Source: Brevundimonas naejangsanensis DSM 23858
Lineage (GTDB): Bacteria > Pseudomonadota > Alphaproteobacteria > Caulobacterales > Caulobacteraceae
Reading direction: 5' to 3'
DNA: 64,000 bases
NCBI RefSeq assembly: GCF_000421705.1
Contig: NZ_ATXN01000002.1
Location: 186,001-250,000 of the forward strand
In this document: positions 30,599-40,590 of the stretch, piece after piece
Layout of the letters: every line of letters begins with the position of its first letter
Position numbering within the stretch: position 1 is the stretch's first letter
The notes under the pieces: model-generated
Database searches by the model: none
What the model saw: the letters and a program-made list of their open reading frames with translations, nothing else
What the model was told of the DNA's origin: nothing
Translations under genes and position numbers: made by a program

Positions 30599-31712
30599 AT
30601 GAGATCGGATGTCGAGGCCATGAAGGCCGACATCGAGCAGAGCGTCGCTCTGCTCAGGAGGCGACTTTGACTGGGATGTCGCTCTAAGAAAGCTCGATGA
30701 GCTGAACGCGCGGGTCGAGGATCCGACGCTGTGGGACAATCCCGAACAGGCCCAGGCCGTCAGCCGTGAACGCTCGCGGCTGGAAGTGCAGGTCAACGCC
30801 GTCAAGGAAATGGAGCAGGGTCTCGAAGACGGGATCATGCTGGCCGAAATGGCGGACGAAGAGGGCGACGAAGGCACCCTCGAAGAAGCGCGTGAACAGC
30901 TGAAGTCCATCAAGGACCGGGCCGCCCGCGCCGAACTGGAAGCCCTGCTGTCCGGCGAGGCGGACGGCAACGATGCCTATCTGGAGGTCAACTCCGGCGC
31001 CGGCGGCACCGAGTCCAACGACTGGGCGGGCATTCTGCTGCGGATGTACAGCCGCTGGGCGCGCTCGCACGGCTATGAGGTCGAGCTTCAGGAAGAAGAG
31101 TCCGGCGAACAGGTCGGCATCAAATCGGCGACCCTGCTGATCACCGGCCCCAACGCCTATGGCTGGCTGAAGTCGGAATCGGGCGTCCACCGTCTGGTGC
31201 GCATCAGCCCCTATGATGCGGCGGCCAAGCGGCACACGTCGTTCGCCTCGGTCGGGGTCTCGCCCGTCGTGGATGACAGCATCGAGATCGAGATCAACCC
31301 GTCGGACGTGCGCACGGACACCTATCGCGCTTCGGGCGCAGGCGGTCAGCACGTCAACAAGACGGACTCGGCCGTGCGCCTGACCCACATTCCGACCAAC
31401 ACCGTGGTCGCCTGTCAGGCGGGCCGTTCGCAGCACCAGAACCGCGACCAGGCCTGGAAGATGCTGCGCGCGCGTCTGTATGAGCTGGAACTTCAGAAGC
31501 GTGAGGCTGCGGCCCAGGCTCTGGCTGACGCCAAGACGGACATCGGCTGGGGCCACCAGATCCGATCCTACGTCCTGCAGCCGTATCAGATGGTGAAGGA
31601 CCTGCGGACCGAGGTCGAAACCTCGGACACGCAAGGCGTTCTGGACGGCGACCTGGACGCCTTCATGGGCGCGGCTCTGGCGGCGCGCGTGGGCGAAACC
31701 CGCGAGGGCTGA
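30599..31712 (+). CDS. prfB: Peptide chain release factor 2, with programmed +1 frameshift
   Basis: RF2 releases peptides at UGA and UAA codons. The gene is in two frames: ATG 30599 opens 23 codons ending in CTT at 30665-30667, then TGA at 30668-30670. The second frame begins GAC at 30669 and runs to 31712, giving about 370 residues when joined by a +1 shift. GGQ is in [16 protein letters not shown]. The codon-reading tripeptide, SPF in E. coli RF2, reads SPY here ([15 protein letters not shown]). AGGAG lies just before ATG 30599. The frameshift is the classical RF2 autoregulation, not a mutation. Confidence 0.95.
30656..30671 (+). promoter_or_regulatory. RF2 programmed frameshift signal
   Basis: AGGAGG (30656-30661), then CGA, then CTTTGAC (30665-30671). 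The internal Shine-Dalgarno-like hexamer lies three bases before the CTT slippery codon, followed by the in-frame TGA and C. This matches the known E. coli prfB arrangement. When RF2 is scarce, slow termination at TGA lets the ribosome shift +1 and complete RF2. Confidence 0.93.
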
Positions 31713-31729
31713 CCCGCCTGACCGGTGCA

Positions 31730-31766
31730 TAAAAAAAGGGCGGCCTTTGCGGGCCGCCCTTTCTCG
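31730..31766. terminator. Bidirectional terminator between prfB and bactofilin
   Basis: AAAGGGCGGCC (31735-31745) pairs perfectly with GGCCGCCCTTT (31752-31762) around TTTGCG. Seven A residues precede it and TTTC follows, so it serves both convergent genes. Confidence 0.85.
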
Positions 31767-31785
31767 TTGTCAGCACTCGCGCCGA

Positions 31786-32349
31786 TCAGGCTGCGGGCTT
31801 GGCCTCGACCTTGGCGTCCGTCTTGGCGGGCGCAGGCTTTTCGGCCGGAGCAGGGGTCTCCAGCATATTGGCGCCCGGCGTGTCGCGCTTGGCCTGGGTG
31901 CAGCGGCCCTGGAACCAGGCGCCCTGTTCGATCGACAACTGCTCCTGGGTGATGTCGCCCTCGACGCGCGAGGTGGCGAACAGCTTGACCTGCTTGGCGA
32001 CGATGGCGCCCGAGACGCGGCCGCGCACCTCAAGGATGTCGGCGTGAACCGTGCCCTCGACCGCGCCGCCTTCGCCGATCACCACGCGCACCACGCGGAT
32101 GTCGCCTTTCAGCGAGCCGTCGACCTGAAGTTCGCCTGCGCCGGAGATGTTGCCCTCATACTTCACGCCCGCCGACAGAGTCGAAAGGCTGGAGGAACGG
32201 GCGGCGGGACGCGCCGCCTCCGGCGCGCGCGCAGGCGCAGCGGCGATCGGCGCTGCGGGCTCCGGCTTGGGCTGGACCGGCTCTGGCGGCTTGGGAATGC
32301 CCATTCCGCTAGAGGGGTTGTTGTCGAACGGTTTGTTCTTATTGAACAT
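31786..32349 (-). CDS. Bactofilin (polymer-forming cytoskeletal protein)
   Basis: This 187-residue protein has the bactofilin (DUF583) beta-helix core at about residues 55-150, starting SAGVKYEGNISGAGELQVDG. The core has repeating short strands (VEGTVHADILEVRGRVSG, VEGDITQEQLSI). Disordered Pro/Ala-rich tails flank it on both sides. Bactofilins self-assemble into filaments without nucleotide. In Caulobacter, BacA and BacB localise to the stalked pole and recruit a peptidoglycan synthase. The nearby PBP1A gene may be relevant, but linkage is not proof. The C-terminal tail is Lys/Ala-rich. Confidence 0.91.
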   Translation of the reverse strand: MFNKNKPFDNNPSSGMGIPKPPEPVQPKPEPAAPIAAAPARAPEAARPAARSSSLSTLSAGVKYEGNISGAGELQVDGSLKGDIRVVRVVIGEGGAVEGTVHADILEVRGRVSGAIVAKQVKLFATSRVEGDITQEQLSIEQGAWFQGRCTQAKRDTPGANMLETPAPAEKPAPAKTDAKVEAKPAA

Positions 32350-32453
32350 TCATGCTCTCCGCGTCACGCCGCGATTATCGGCGTCTGGTCAATGTCAGCC
32401 CCTGAGGATGCAATCCCTGGCGACACTTAGTGCGGGCTGAGGCGGAGAGGTCA

Positions 32454-32476
32454 AGCGGGGCCTTCCGAACCCCGCT
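32454..32476 (-). terminator. Weak stem-loop downstream of the peroxiredoxin gene
   Basis: AGCGGGG (32454-32460) pairs with CCCCGCT (32470-32476) around nine bases. It lies just after the peroxiredoxin stop in the minus direction and lacks a U-run, so termination would be weak or Rho-assisted. Confidence 0.4.
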
Positions 32477-32482
32477 CGCCGA

Positions 32483-32950
32483 TCAAAGCGCTTCGACGGC
32501 GGCCAGAACCTCTTCGGCGTGGCCCTTGACCTTGACGTTGCGCCAGGCGCGGCGGACCACGCCCTGGCCGTCGATCAGGAAGGTGGCGCGCTCAATGCCC
32601 ATATATTCGCGGCCGTAGAGCTTCTTCAGCACCCAGACGCCCCAGCTTTCCGTGACCGCGCCGTCCTCGTCCGAGCCGAGCGCGACCTTGAGATCATGCT
32701 TGGCCTTGAAGCGGTCCAGCTTCTTCACCGTGTCGCGCGATACGCCGATCACTACCGCGTTCGCCGCCGCGAACCGGTCGATCAGGGCCGAGAAGTCCTG
32801 TCCCTCGGTCGTGCAGCCCGGCGTGTCGGCCTTGGGGTAGAAGTAGAGCACGATATTCTTGCCCTTCAGCCCGTCCAGCGACACCCGTCCGTCGCCGTCT
32901 GTCGCCAGATCGAATGCGGGGGCGGGGGTGTTTTCGGTGATGTCGACCAT
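32483..32950 (-). CDS. bcp: Thioredoxin-dependent peroxiredoxin, Bcp/PrxQ type
   Basis: This 155-residue peroxiredoxin reduces hydroperoxides. The peroxidatic Cys is in YPKADTPGCTTEG, with the conserved Thr/Pro. Later motifs are GVSRDTVKKLDRFKAKHDL and ERATFLIDGQGVV. The resolving Cys that E. coli Bcp has five residues after the peroxidatic Cys is Gln here, so a 1-Cys mechanism or an outside thiol partner is expected. ATG 32950 has GGAGAG upstream; an adjacent TTG at 32953 also fits the frame. A MITE-like repeat lies in the upstream region. Confidence 0.93.
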   Translation of the reverse strand: MVDITENTPAPAFDLATDGDGRVSLDGLKGKNIVLYFYPKADTPGCTTEGQDFSALIDRFAAANAVVIGVSRDTVKKLDRFKAKHDLKVALGSDEDGAVTESWGVWVLKKLYGREYMGIERATFLIDGQGVVRRAWRNVKVKGHAEEVLAAVEAL

Positions 32951-32961
32951 CAATCTCTCCG

Positions 32962-33081
32962 TTCATGCCGGCGGACGCCGGGATCCAGTAAGGACCCCCG
33001 CCTAGCCGGTTGAAAGTTGCAGCAACAAAATCTCGCTGCGCTTGAAGCCAAAGCACTGGGTCCCGGCGTCCGCCGGGATGA
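32962..33081. repeat. MITE-like element: inverted GCCGGCGGACGCCGGGA-type arms with 64-base core
   Basis: The left arm (32962-32989) and right arm (33054-33081) are inverse complements over 28 bases with about three mismatches. Each arm itself contains the palindrome CCGGCGGACGCCGG. In protein frames the arms encode the WIPASAGM/WVPASAGM peptide seen for intergenic repeats in many alphaproteobacteria. Whether this is a transposable MITE or a structural repeat such as a REP/BIME cannot be told from one copy. I saw no other copy in the window. Confidence 0.75.
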
Positions 33082-33092
33082 GCGGTTCAGGT

Positions 33093-34373
33093 TTAAACCG
33101 GCCGCACCAGCACCAGCTTTTTCTTGCCGGCGCCGAGCTTCAGCACGCCGTCAGCGTTCAGGTCGGCTTCTTTGATCAGACGGGCGCCGTCGTTGACGAC
33201 CTCGTCGTTCAGGCGCAGGCCGCCGCCCTGGGCCAGACGGCGCGCCTCGCCGTTGGAGGCGCTGAGACCCGCCTTGGTCGTGACGGCGGCGATCATGGCG
33301 CCGATCACCTCGTCACGCGGCAGTTCGACGGTTGGCAGGTCGGCCGACATCTGGCCCTTCTCGAAGGCGGCCTCGGCGGCGGCGCGGGCGGCCTGTGCGG
33401 CCTCGGCGCCGTGCAGCATGGAGGTGGTGGCGTCGGCCAGCGCCTTCTTGGCGTCGTTGATCTCGGCGCCTTGAAGCGCCTCATAGCGCTCGATCTGATC
33501 CAGCGGCAGGTCGGTGAACAGACGCATGAAGCGGCCTACGTCGCCGTCTTCGGTGTTGCGCCAGTACTGCCAGTAGTCGAACGGCGACAGGGCGTCGGCG
33601 TTCAGCCACACGGCGCCGCCGACCGTCTTGCCCATCTTCTGGCCCGAGGCGGTGGACAGCAGCGGCGTGGTCAGGCCGAACGCGGCCTTGTGGTCCACCT
33701 TACGGGTCAGTTCGACGCCGTTGATGATGTTGCCCCACTGGTCCGACCCGCCCATCTGCAGTGAACAGCCATAGCGACGGTTCAACTCCAGGAAGTCGGT
33801 CGCCTGCATCAGCATGTAGTTGAACTCGAGGAAGGTCAGCGGCTGCTCGCGATCCAGGCGCAGCTTGACCGAGTCGAAGCTCAGCATCCGATTGATGGTG
33901 AAGTGGGTCCCGTAATCGCGCAGGAACTGCAGGTAGCCCAGCTGCGACAGCCACTCGTCGTTATCCAGCATGATGGCGTCGGTCGGGCCGTCGCCGAAGG
34001 TCAGGAATTTCTCGAACACGCCTTTGATGCCAGCGATGTTCTCGGCGATCTTTTCCTCGGTCAGCAGGGGGCGTTGGGTGTCCTTGAACGACGGGTCGCC
34101 GACCTTGGTCGTGCCGCCGCCCATCAGGACGATCGGCTTGTGTCCGGCCTGCTGCAGACGGCGCAGCAGCATGATCTGGATCAGGTGGCCGACGTGCAAG
34201 CTGGGCGCCGTCGCGTCGAAGCCGATATAGCCGGTGACCACGCCAGACGCCGCCGCCTCGTCCAGTTCGACCGGGTGGGTGATCTGGTGGATATAGCCGC
34301 GCGCTTTCATCAGGCGCAGGAAGTCCGACTTGAAGGCGGTTTCGGAAACGGTTTGGGTCGTGGGCTCGGTCAT
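33093..34373 (-). CDS. tyrS: Tyrosyl-tRNA synthetase
   Basis: TyrRS charges tRNA-Tyr. The 426-residue protein is a class Ic synthetase of the usual bacterial length. The HIGH motif appears as HVGH ([10 protein letters not shown]) and the KMSKS motif as [18 protein letters not shown] and GGSDQWGNI belong to the tyrosine pocket. The C-terminal S4 RNA-binding domain is present ([18 protein letters not shown]). It starts at ATG 34373, divergent from anmK, a common alphaproteobacterial arrangement. The MITE-like repeat lies just beyond its stop. Confidence 0.96.
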   Translation of the reverse strand: MTEPTTQTVSETAFKSDFLRLMKARGYIHQITHPVELDEAAASGVVTGYIGFDATAPSLHVGHLIQIMLLRRLQQAGHKPIVLMGGGTTKVGDPSFKDTQRPLLTEEKIAENIAGIKGVFEKFLTFGDGPTDAIMLDNDEWLSQLGYLQFLRDYGTHFTINRMLSFDSVKLRLDREQPLTFLEFNYMLMQATDFLELNRRYGCSLQMGGSDQWGNIINGVELTRKVDHKAAFGLTTPLLSTASGQKMGKTVGGAVWLNADALSPFDYWQYWRNTEDGDVGRFMRLFTDLPLDQIERYEALQGAEINDAKKALADATTSMLHGAEAAQAARAAAEAAFEKGQMSADLPTVELPRDEVIGAMIAAVTTKAGLSASNGEARRLAQGGGLRLNDEVVNDGARLIKEADLNADGVLKLGAGKKKLVLVRPV

Positions 34374-34552
34374 GGTCGGGTCCGTAGCATCAGAACCGGC
34401 GGCCGTCTTCCGAGGAATAATGCCGCCGAGGGAAGGGCGGCAAGGATCGCGGCCGCTCTCTAGTAGAGGCCGTAGTAATAGGCGGCGAAAAGGGCCGGTT
34501 GCGCGATCATGGGCGCTAGCTACGTCGCCCCTGACGTGGCAGTCAAGCCGCC

Positions 34553-35692
34553 ATGACGACCTCCCCGAAAAAGACCCTGCGCGTGCTCGGCTTCATGACC
34601 GGCACCTCGCTCGACGCCGTGGACATGGCGGTGATCGAAACGGACGGCCACGACATCCTGTCCTTCGGCCCCGCCGGCGAAATGAAGCTCGACAGCGAAA
34701 CACGCGCCGTCATTGAGGACGCCATCGAGGACGCCTTCGACTGGGAACGCGACGAGGAAGAGCCTGACAGCTTTGAGGACGCCCGCATGGCGGTGGCCGA
34801 CGCGCATCTGGCTGCCGCGCTCGGTTTCATGGCGGTGAACGGAGTCAAGTCCAGCGCGCTGGATCTGGTCGGCGTCCACGGCCAGACAGTGCTGCACGAG
34901 GCGCCGACGCCGGATCTGCCGGGTCGCACCGTCCAGCTTATCGACGCCGCCAGCGTGGCCGAGGGGCTGGGAGCGCCCGTCGCCTTTGACTTCCGCAGCG
35001 CCGACGTGGCGGCGGGCGGGCAGGGCGCGCCGCTGGCGCCTGTCTATCACGCAGCGCTGGTCCGCAAGGCGGGGATGGAGGGGCCGGTCGCCGTGCTGAA
35101 CCTCGGCGGGGTCGGTAACATCACCCTGATCCGCGCCGACGGCGAGTTGGAGGCCTTCGACACCGGCCCGGCCAACGGCATGGTCGATCTGCTGGTCCAG
35201 TCGCGCATGAAGAAGCGGATGGACGAGGGCGGTCGTCTGGCGGCGGCGGGAACGGTCGATCAGGCCATGCTGGGCGCCTATCTGGCCCACCCCTATTTCG
35301 CGGCGAGCGGCCCGAAGTCGCTGGACCGTTTCGACTTCTCGCTGGACCCGGTGGCGGATCTGTCGCTGGAAGACGCCGCCGCCACCCTGACCGCCTTTGC
35401 CGCTCAGGCTGTGGCGCTGGGCGTCGCCCGCTGCTCCGAGCAGCCGAAGGAGATCGTCGTCTGCGGCGGCGGTCGTCACAACCCCGTGCTGCTGGCCGCC
35501 ATTCGCGAGCGTGTCGGCCTCCCCGTCTCGACGGCGGAGGACAAGGGCTGGCGCGGCGACTCCATCGAAGCCGAGGCCTTCGCCTTTCTGGCCGCCCGCT
35601 GTCGTCTGGGCCTGCCGATCAGCTTCCCTGGTACGACAGGCGTTTCGGCGCCCATGACCGGCGGTCGGATCGTCGAGCCGGGAGCGGAATAA
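34553..35692 (+). CDS. anmK: Anhydro-N-acetylmuramic acid kinase
   Basis: AnmK phosphorylates 1,6-anhydro-MurNAc while cleaving its anhydro ring, feeding MurNAc-6-P into peptidoglycan recycling. The 379-residue protein begins [19 protein letters not shown], the family signature that binds ATP and substrate. It carries [35 protein letters not shown] and [12 protein letters not shown] 34553 is adequate. Its stop overlaps the EamA gene start (TAATG). The lytic transglycosylase at 24481 would generate its substrate. Confidence 0.95.
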   Translation: MTTSPKKTLRVLGFMTGTSLDAVDMAVIETDGHDILSFGPAGEMKLDSETRAVIEDAIEDAFDWERDEEEPDSFEDARMAVADAHLAAALGFMAVNGVKSSALDLVGVHGQTVLHEAPTPDLPGRTVQLIDAASVAEGLGAPVAFDFRSADVAAGGQGAPLAPVYHAALVRKAGMEGPVAVLNLGGVGNITLIRADGELEAFDTGPANGMVDLLVQSRMKKRMDEGGRLAAAGTVDQAMLGAYLAHPYFAASGPKSLDRFDFSLDPVADLSLEDAAATLTAFAAQAVALGVARCSEQPKEIVVCGGGRHNPVLLAAIRERVGLPVSTAEDKGWRGDSIEAEAFAFLAARCRLGLPISFPGTTGVSAPMTGGRIVEPGAE

Positions 35693-36648
35693 TGGCGGCG
35701 TCATCGCGTTTCTGGGGCGTCGCCAGCGGTCTGGCGGCGGGCGCTCTGTGGGGGCTGGTCTTTCTGGCCCCCAAGGTCGTGCCCGAGGCCTCGCCTCTGC
35801 TGCTGACGGCGGGACGTTACCTCGCCTATGGCCTGATCGCGGTCATGCTGATCGCGCCGCGCTGGCGGCGGGTGACGGCAGCCCTGACGCGCAAGGCGTG
35901 GGGCGCGCTGGTCTGGCTCAGTCTGGCGGGCAATCTGGTCTATTTCGCCTTTCTGGTGGTCGGCGTGCATTACGCTGGCGTCGCGGCCTCGGCCCTGATC
36001 GTCGGCATGGTGCCCGTGGTGGTGGCCCTGTGGGGGCTGCGGGACAAGGATTCGCCGCCGCTGTCGCGCGTCGCGCCGCCCATCGCTGTGGCGGCGCTCG
36101 CGGTCGGTCTGATCGGGTGGCAGTCGCTCAGTCAGGGCGGTGGCGCGGCGGCGCAGAGCGGCGCGGCCACGCTGATCGGTCTGGGATGCGCCCTCGCGGC
36201 CCTGCTGTCCTGGACTGCCTTCGCCGTCGGCAACAGCCGCTGGATGGGCCGCCTGCCCGACGTCACCCCGCATGAGTGGTCGCTGCTGACCGGCGTGGTC
36301 ACCGGCGCGCTTGCGCTGGTGCTGGTGATCCCGTCCCTGTTCATGCTGGGCGGCATGACGGACGACGCCTGGCTGCGTCTGATCGGCGTCAGCGCGGGCG
36401 TGGCGATCTTCGCCTCCGTCATCGGCAACGCGTTCTGGAATCAGGCCAGCCGCCTGCTGCCCCTGACCATGCTGGGCCAGATGATCGTGTCCGAGACCCT
36501 GTTCGCCTTCATCTACGGCTTCATCTGGGAACAGCGCGGCCCGACCGTGATCGAGATAGTCGCCATGATCCTGATGATCGTCAGCGTCGTCTGGTGCGTT
36601 CGCGCCCATCGCCCTGCCGCCGTGGTCGCTGCGGAAGGCGATCACTGA
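35692..36648 (+). CDS. EamA/DMT-family transporter
   Basis: This 318-residue inner-membrane protein has about ten hydrophobic helices in two EamA repeats. It begins FWGVASGLAAGALWGLVFLAPKVV, as in drug/metabolite exporters of the RhaT/EamA superfamily. The substrate is unknown; many such proteins export amino acids or other metabolites. ATG overlaps the anmK TAA, so co-translation is likely. A hairpin follows 20 bases after the stop. Confidence 0.87.
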   Translation: MAASSRFWGVASGLAAGALWGLVFLAPKVVPEASPLLLTAGRYLAYGLIAVMLIAPRWRRVTAALTRKAWGALVWLSLAGNLVYFAFLVVGVHYAGVAASALIVGMVPVVVALWGLRDKDSPPLSRVAPPIAVAALAVGLIGWQSLSQGGGAAAQSGAATLIGLGCALAALLSWTAFAVGNSRWMGRLPDVTPHEWSLLTGVVTGALALVLVIPSLFMLGGMTDDAWLRLIGVSAGVAIFASVIGNAFWNQASRLLPLTMLGQMIVSETLFAFIYGFIWEQRGPTVIEIVAMILMIVSVVWCVRAHRPAAVVAAEGDH

Positions 36649-36667
36649 CGATCGGCGCAATTAGAAA

Positions 36668-36692
36668 CGGCGCCCCGAAGATCAGGGCGCCG
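36668..36692. terminator. Hairpin between the EamA and hydrolase genes
   Basis: CGGCGCCC (36668-36675) pairs with GGGCGCCG (36685-36692) around nine bases, with A and T residues flanking the stem. It probably terminates transcription from the EamA gene and perhaps from the convergent hydrolase. Confidence 0.55.
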
Positions 36693-36718
36693 CTTCAATC
36701 AGGATATCGCTATGCGGA

Positions 36719-37369
36719 TCAGGCGGGCTTTTCTTCCAGCCGCTTGTCCAGGTAGGCGCCGACGCGGCGCTCGACCGCGCCGATGTGGTCCTGCCAGAAG
36801 TGGGTCGCGCCTTCTTCCAACTCGTAGTCGATGACGATGCCCTTCTGGGTGCGCAGCTTGTTCACCACGCGCTCGACATCGGCGGGCGGCACCACGGTGT
36901 CGGCCGTGCCGTGCAGGAACAGGCCCGAGGCCGGGCAGGGGGCCAGGAAGCTGAAATCATAGATGTTCGACGGCGGCGACACGGAGATGAAGCCGTCGGT
37001 CTCGGGGCGACGCATCAGCAGTTGCATCCCGATATAGGCGCCGAACTGATAGCCGGCGACCCAGGTCTGGGTGGCGGCGGGATTGTTGGCCTGAAGCCAG
37101 TCCAGGGCCGTCGCTGCGTCGGCCAGTTCGCCGATGCCGCTGTCGAACTCGCCCTGCGACTTGCCCACGCCGCGGCTGTTGTAGCGCAGGGTGGCGAAGC
37201 CGCGCTGGACGAACAACTGGTGCATCGTCAGGGCGACGGGGTTGTTCATGTGCCCGCCCGCCTTGGGGTGGGGGTGCAGGATCAGGGCGATCGGCGCGTC
37301 GGGACGCTTGCCAGGAGAATAACGGCCTTCGATGCGGCCGGAGGCGCCAGGCAGGATAACTTCAGGCAT
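36719..37369 (-). CDS. Alpha/beta hydrolase fold protein (COG2945-like), nucleophile Ser replaced by Gln
   Basis: This 216-residue protein has the short alpha/beta hydrolase fold. LHPHPKAGGHMNNP, RYNSRGVGKSQGEFD and SGLFLHGTADTVVPP (Asp acid region) with GATHFW (His) match the COG2945 group. The nucleophile elbow reads GYQFG, with Gln108 (codon CAG) where related proteins have GxSxG. It may therefore not be a hydrolase, or may use another residue. The function is unknown. It is divergent from iscR and convergent with the EamA gene. Confidence 0.85.
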   Translation of the reverse strand: MPEVILPGASGRIEGRYSPGKRPDAPIALILHPHPKAGGHMNNPVALTMHQLFVQRGFATLRYNSRGVGKSQGEFDSGIGELADAATALDWLQANNPAATQTWVAGYQFGAYIGMQLLMRRPETDGFISVSPPSNIYDFSFLAPCPASGLFLHGTADTVVPPADVERVVNKLRTQKGIVIDYELEEGATHFWQDHIGAVERRVGAYLDKRLEEKPA

Positions 37370-37416
37370 GGATGGCGGTCCCTACGATCAACAGTGGTTT
37401 CGCGAGCGGATAATAC

Positions 37417-37445
37417 TTGACCACACAGGTAGGACTTTCTAAGTC
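37417..37445 (+). promoter_or_regulatory. Candidate promoter and IscR-like operator for the iscR-suf operon
   Basis: TTGACC (37417-37422) resembles a -35 box. TCTAAGTC (37438-37445) resembles the Caulobacter housekeeping -10 consensus GCTANAWC, about 15 bases later. The half-site ACTTGACC overlapping the -35 box resembles IscR/Rrf2 half-sites, with a degenerate partner after ACACA. It is 84-112 bases before iscR. Feedback repression by IscR would be expected. Confidence 0.35.
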
Positions 37446-37528
37446 CCCCCTGCACGATGCGCTCGCCAGCAAGGCCGGGGGTCTTAGCACAGCGAGCCTG
37501 AAAAGCGGTAGAATTTTGAGGTATTGGG

Positions 37529-37987
37529 ATGCGTCTGTCGACCAAGGGACGTTACGCCGTCATGGCGATGGCCGATCTGGCGAAAAACGGGACCGATCGG
37601 GCCGTCTCCCTGGCTGAAATCGCGGCGCGTCAGGAAATCTCGCTCAGCTATCTGGAGCAGCTTTTCGCGCGCCTGCGCAAGGGCGGTCTGGTCAAGAGCG
37701 TGCGTGGACCGGGCGGCGGCTATCGGCTGGCCCGAGAGGCGGACGAGATGGTCGTGGCGGACATTGTCCTGGCGGTCGATGAGCCGATCCGCGCCACGCG
37801 CTGCGCCGCCCATGGCACGCCGCGGGGCTGTATGACGGGCGGCGCCCGCTGCATCACCCATGACCTGTGGGAAGATCTGGGCGCCGAGATCCATCGCTAT
37901 CTGGCGGGGGTCAGCCTCGCGGACGTGATCGAGAAGCGGACAGGGCGGGCTCGCATGGGCTCGGGTTCGATGGAGGCCGCAGCGTGA
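37529..37987 (+). CDS. iscR: Rrf2-family regulator IscR (Fe-S cluster sensor)
   Basis: This 152-residue Rrf2 protein has a winged-helix domain starting MRLSTKGRYAVMAMADLA and the family wing GPGGGYRLARE. Cys92, Cys101 and Cys108 plus a nearby His form the probable 2Fe-2S ligand set (RCAAHGTPRGCMTGGARC). IscR adjusts Fe-S assembly genes according to cluster supply. It heads the suf run and overlaps the cysteine desulfurase start in GTGA. The long upstream region with a candidate promoter fits autoregulation. Confidence 0.93.
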   Translation: MRLSTKGRYAVMAMADLAKNGTDRAVSLAEIAARQEISLSYLEQLFARLRKGGLVKSVRGPGGGYRLAREADEMVVADIVLAVDEPIRATRCAAHGTPRGCMTGGARCITHDLWEDLGAEIHRYLAGVSLADVIEKRTGRARMGSGSMEAAA

Positions 37988-39120
37988 GCATTTATCTCGA
38001 CTACAACGCCTCGGGTCTGGTTCGTCCTGAGGTTCAGGAGATCATGGCCAAGGCTCTGGCCGATAACGGCAATCCATCGGCCGTGCATGCCGCCGGGCGG
38101 CGGGCGCGGGCGCGCGTCGAGACCGCTCGCGCTCAGGTGGCCGATCTGGTCGGGGCTGATCCGACGGCGATCATCTTCTCTTCGGGCGGCACTGAGTCCA
38201 ACGCTCAGGCGATCCACAGCGCTCTGGCGGCAGGCTGCAAGCGGCTGATCGTCGGCGCGACCGAGCACCCGTGCGTGGCCGAAGCCGCCGCCGTCAGCGG
38301 CGTTCCGGTCGAGGTGCTGCCCGTGGATACGGACGGCGTGGTTGATCTGAACTGGCTGGCCGAGGCGCTGGCTCGTCCGGGGCGCGCGGTCGTCGCCATC
38401 CATCACGCCAACAACGAAAGCGGCGTGATTCAGCCGATCGCCGAGGCGGCGAAGCTGGTCCATGCAGCGGGCGGCTGGCTGCACGTCGACGCCATTCAGT
38501 CGGCGGGCAAGGTCCCGGTGACCATGAAGGCGCTGGGCGCCGATAGCCTGACCCTCTCGGCGCACAAGCTGGGCGGGCCGCAGGGCGTGGGCGCACTGGT
38601 GCTCAAGGACGGCGTATCGGCCGTCCGCATCCTGCACGGCGCCGGTCAGGAACGCGGCCTGCGCGCCGGCACCGAGAACGTGCCGGGCATCGCCGGTTTC
38701 GGCCTCGCCGCTGATTGCGCCGCGCGCGATCTGGACGCCGCCATGGCGCACGTCGGCTGGCGCGATGCGGCTGAAGCCAAGGTCAAGGCTGCGGGCGCAA
38801 CGATCATCGGCGGCGCGGTCGAGCGTCTGCCCAACACCCTGTTCATGGCGGTTGAGGGCTGGGACAGCCCGCAGCAGCTGATCACCCTCGATTTGGTCGG
38901 GGTCATGGTCTCGGCCGGTTCCGCCTGTTCGTCGGGCAAGGTCAAGCCGTCCAAGGCGATCAGCGCCATGGGCCTGCATCATCTGGCGACCGGGGGCGTG
39001 CGCGTCTCCGGCGGCTGGGGCACGACCGAGGCCGACTGGACCCGCTTCGCGGACGCCTGGGTCGCAGCCTGGGACAAGCATAAGGCACGCCTGCAAGAAC
39101 GCGTGAAGGAAGTCGCGTAA
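37984..39120 (+). CDS. Cysteine desulfurase (class V aminotransferase fold, IscS/NifS-like)
   Basis: This 378-residue PLP enzyme takes sulfur from cysteine. The PLP-binding Lys195 is in SAHKLGGPQG. The sulfur-carrying Cys315 is in the mobile loop SAGSACSSGK, of the long-loop IscS/NifS (group I) kind. The GTG start at 37984 overlaps iscR. It ends three bases before sufB. A second desulfurase of group II (SufS) is encoded later in the same run, so the two probably supply different acceptors or conditions. It is shorter than E. coli IscS, which has about 404 residues. Confidence 0.92.
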   Translation: MSIYLDYNASGLVRPEVQEIMAKALADNGNPSAVHAAGRRARARVETARAQVADLVGADPTAIIFSSGGTESNAQAIHSALAAGCKRLIVGATEHPCVAEAAAVSGVPVEVLPVDTDGVVDLNWLAEALARPGRAVVAIHHANNESGVIQPIAEAAKLVHAAGGWLHVDAIQSAGKVPVTMKALGADSLTLSAHKLGGPQGVGALVLKDGVSAVRILHGAGQERGLRAGTENVPGIAGFGLAADCAARDLDAAMAHVGWRDAAEAKVKAAGATIIGGAVERLPNTLFMAVEGWDSPQQLITLDLVGVMVSAGSACSSGKVKPSKAISAMGLHHLATGGVRVSGGWGTTEADWTRFADAWVAAWDKHKARLQERVKEVA

Positions 39121-39123
39121 ACT

Positions 39124-40586
<1,463 letters not shown>

Positions 40587-40590
<4 letters not shown>

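Noticed and set aside
30599..30670. prfB read as a pseudogene because of the TGA near its start
   Set aside because: The AGGAGG-CGA-CTTTGAC arrangement is the known programmed frameshift signal, and both halves are conserved RF2 sequence.
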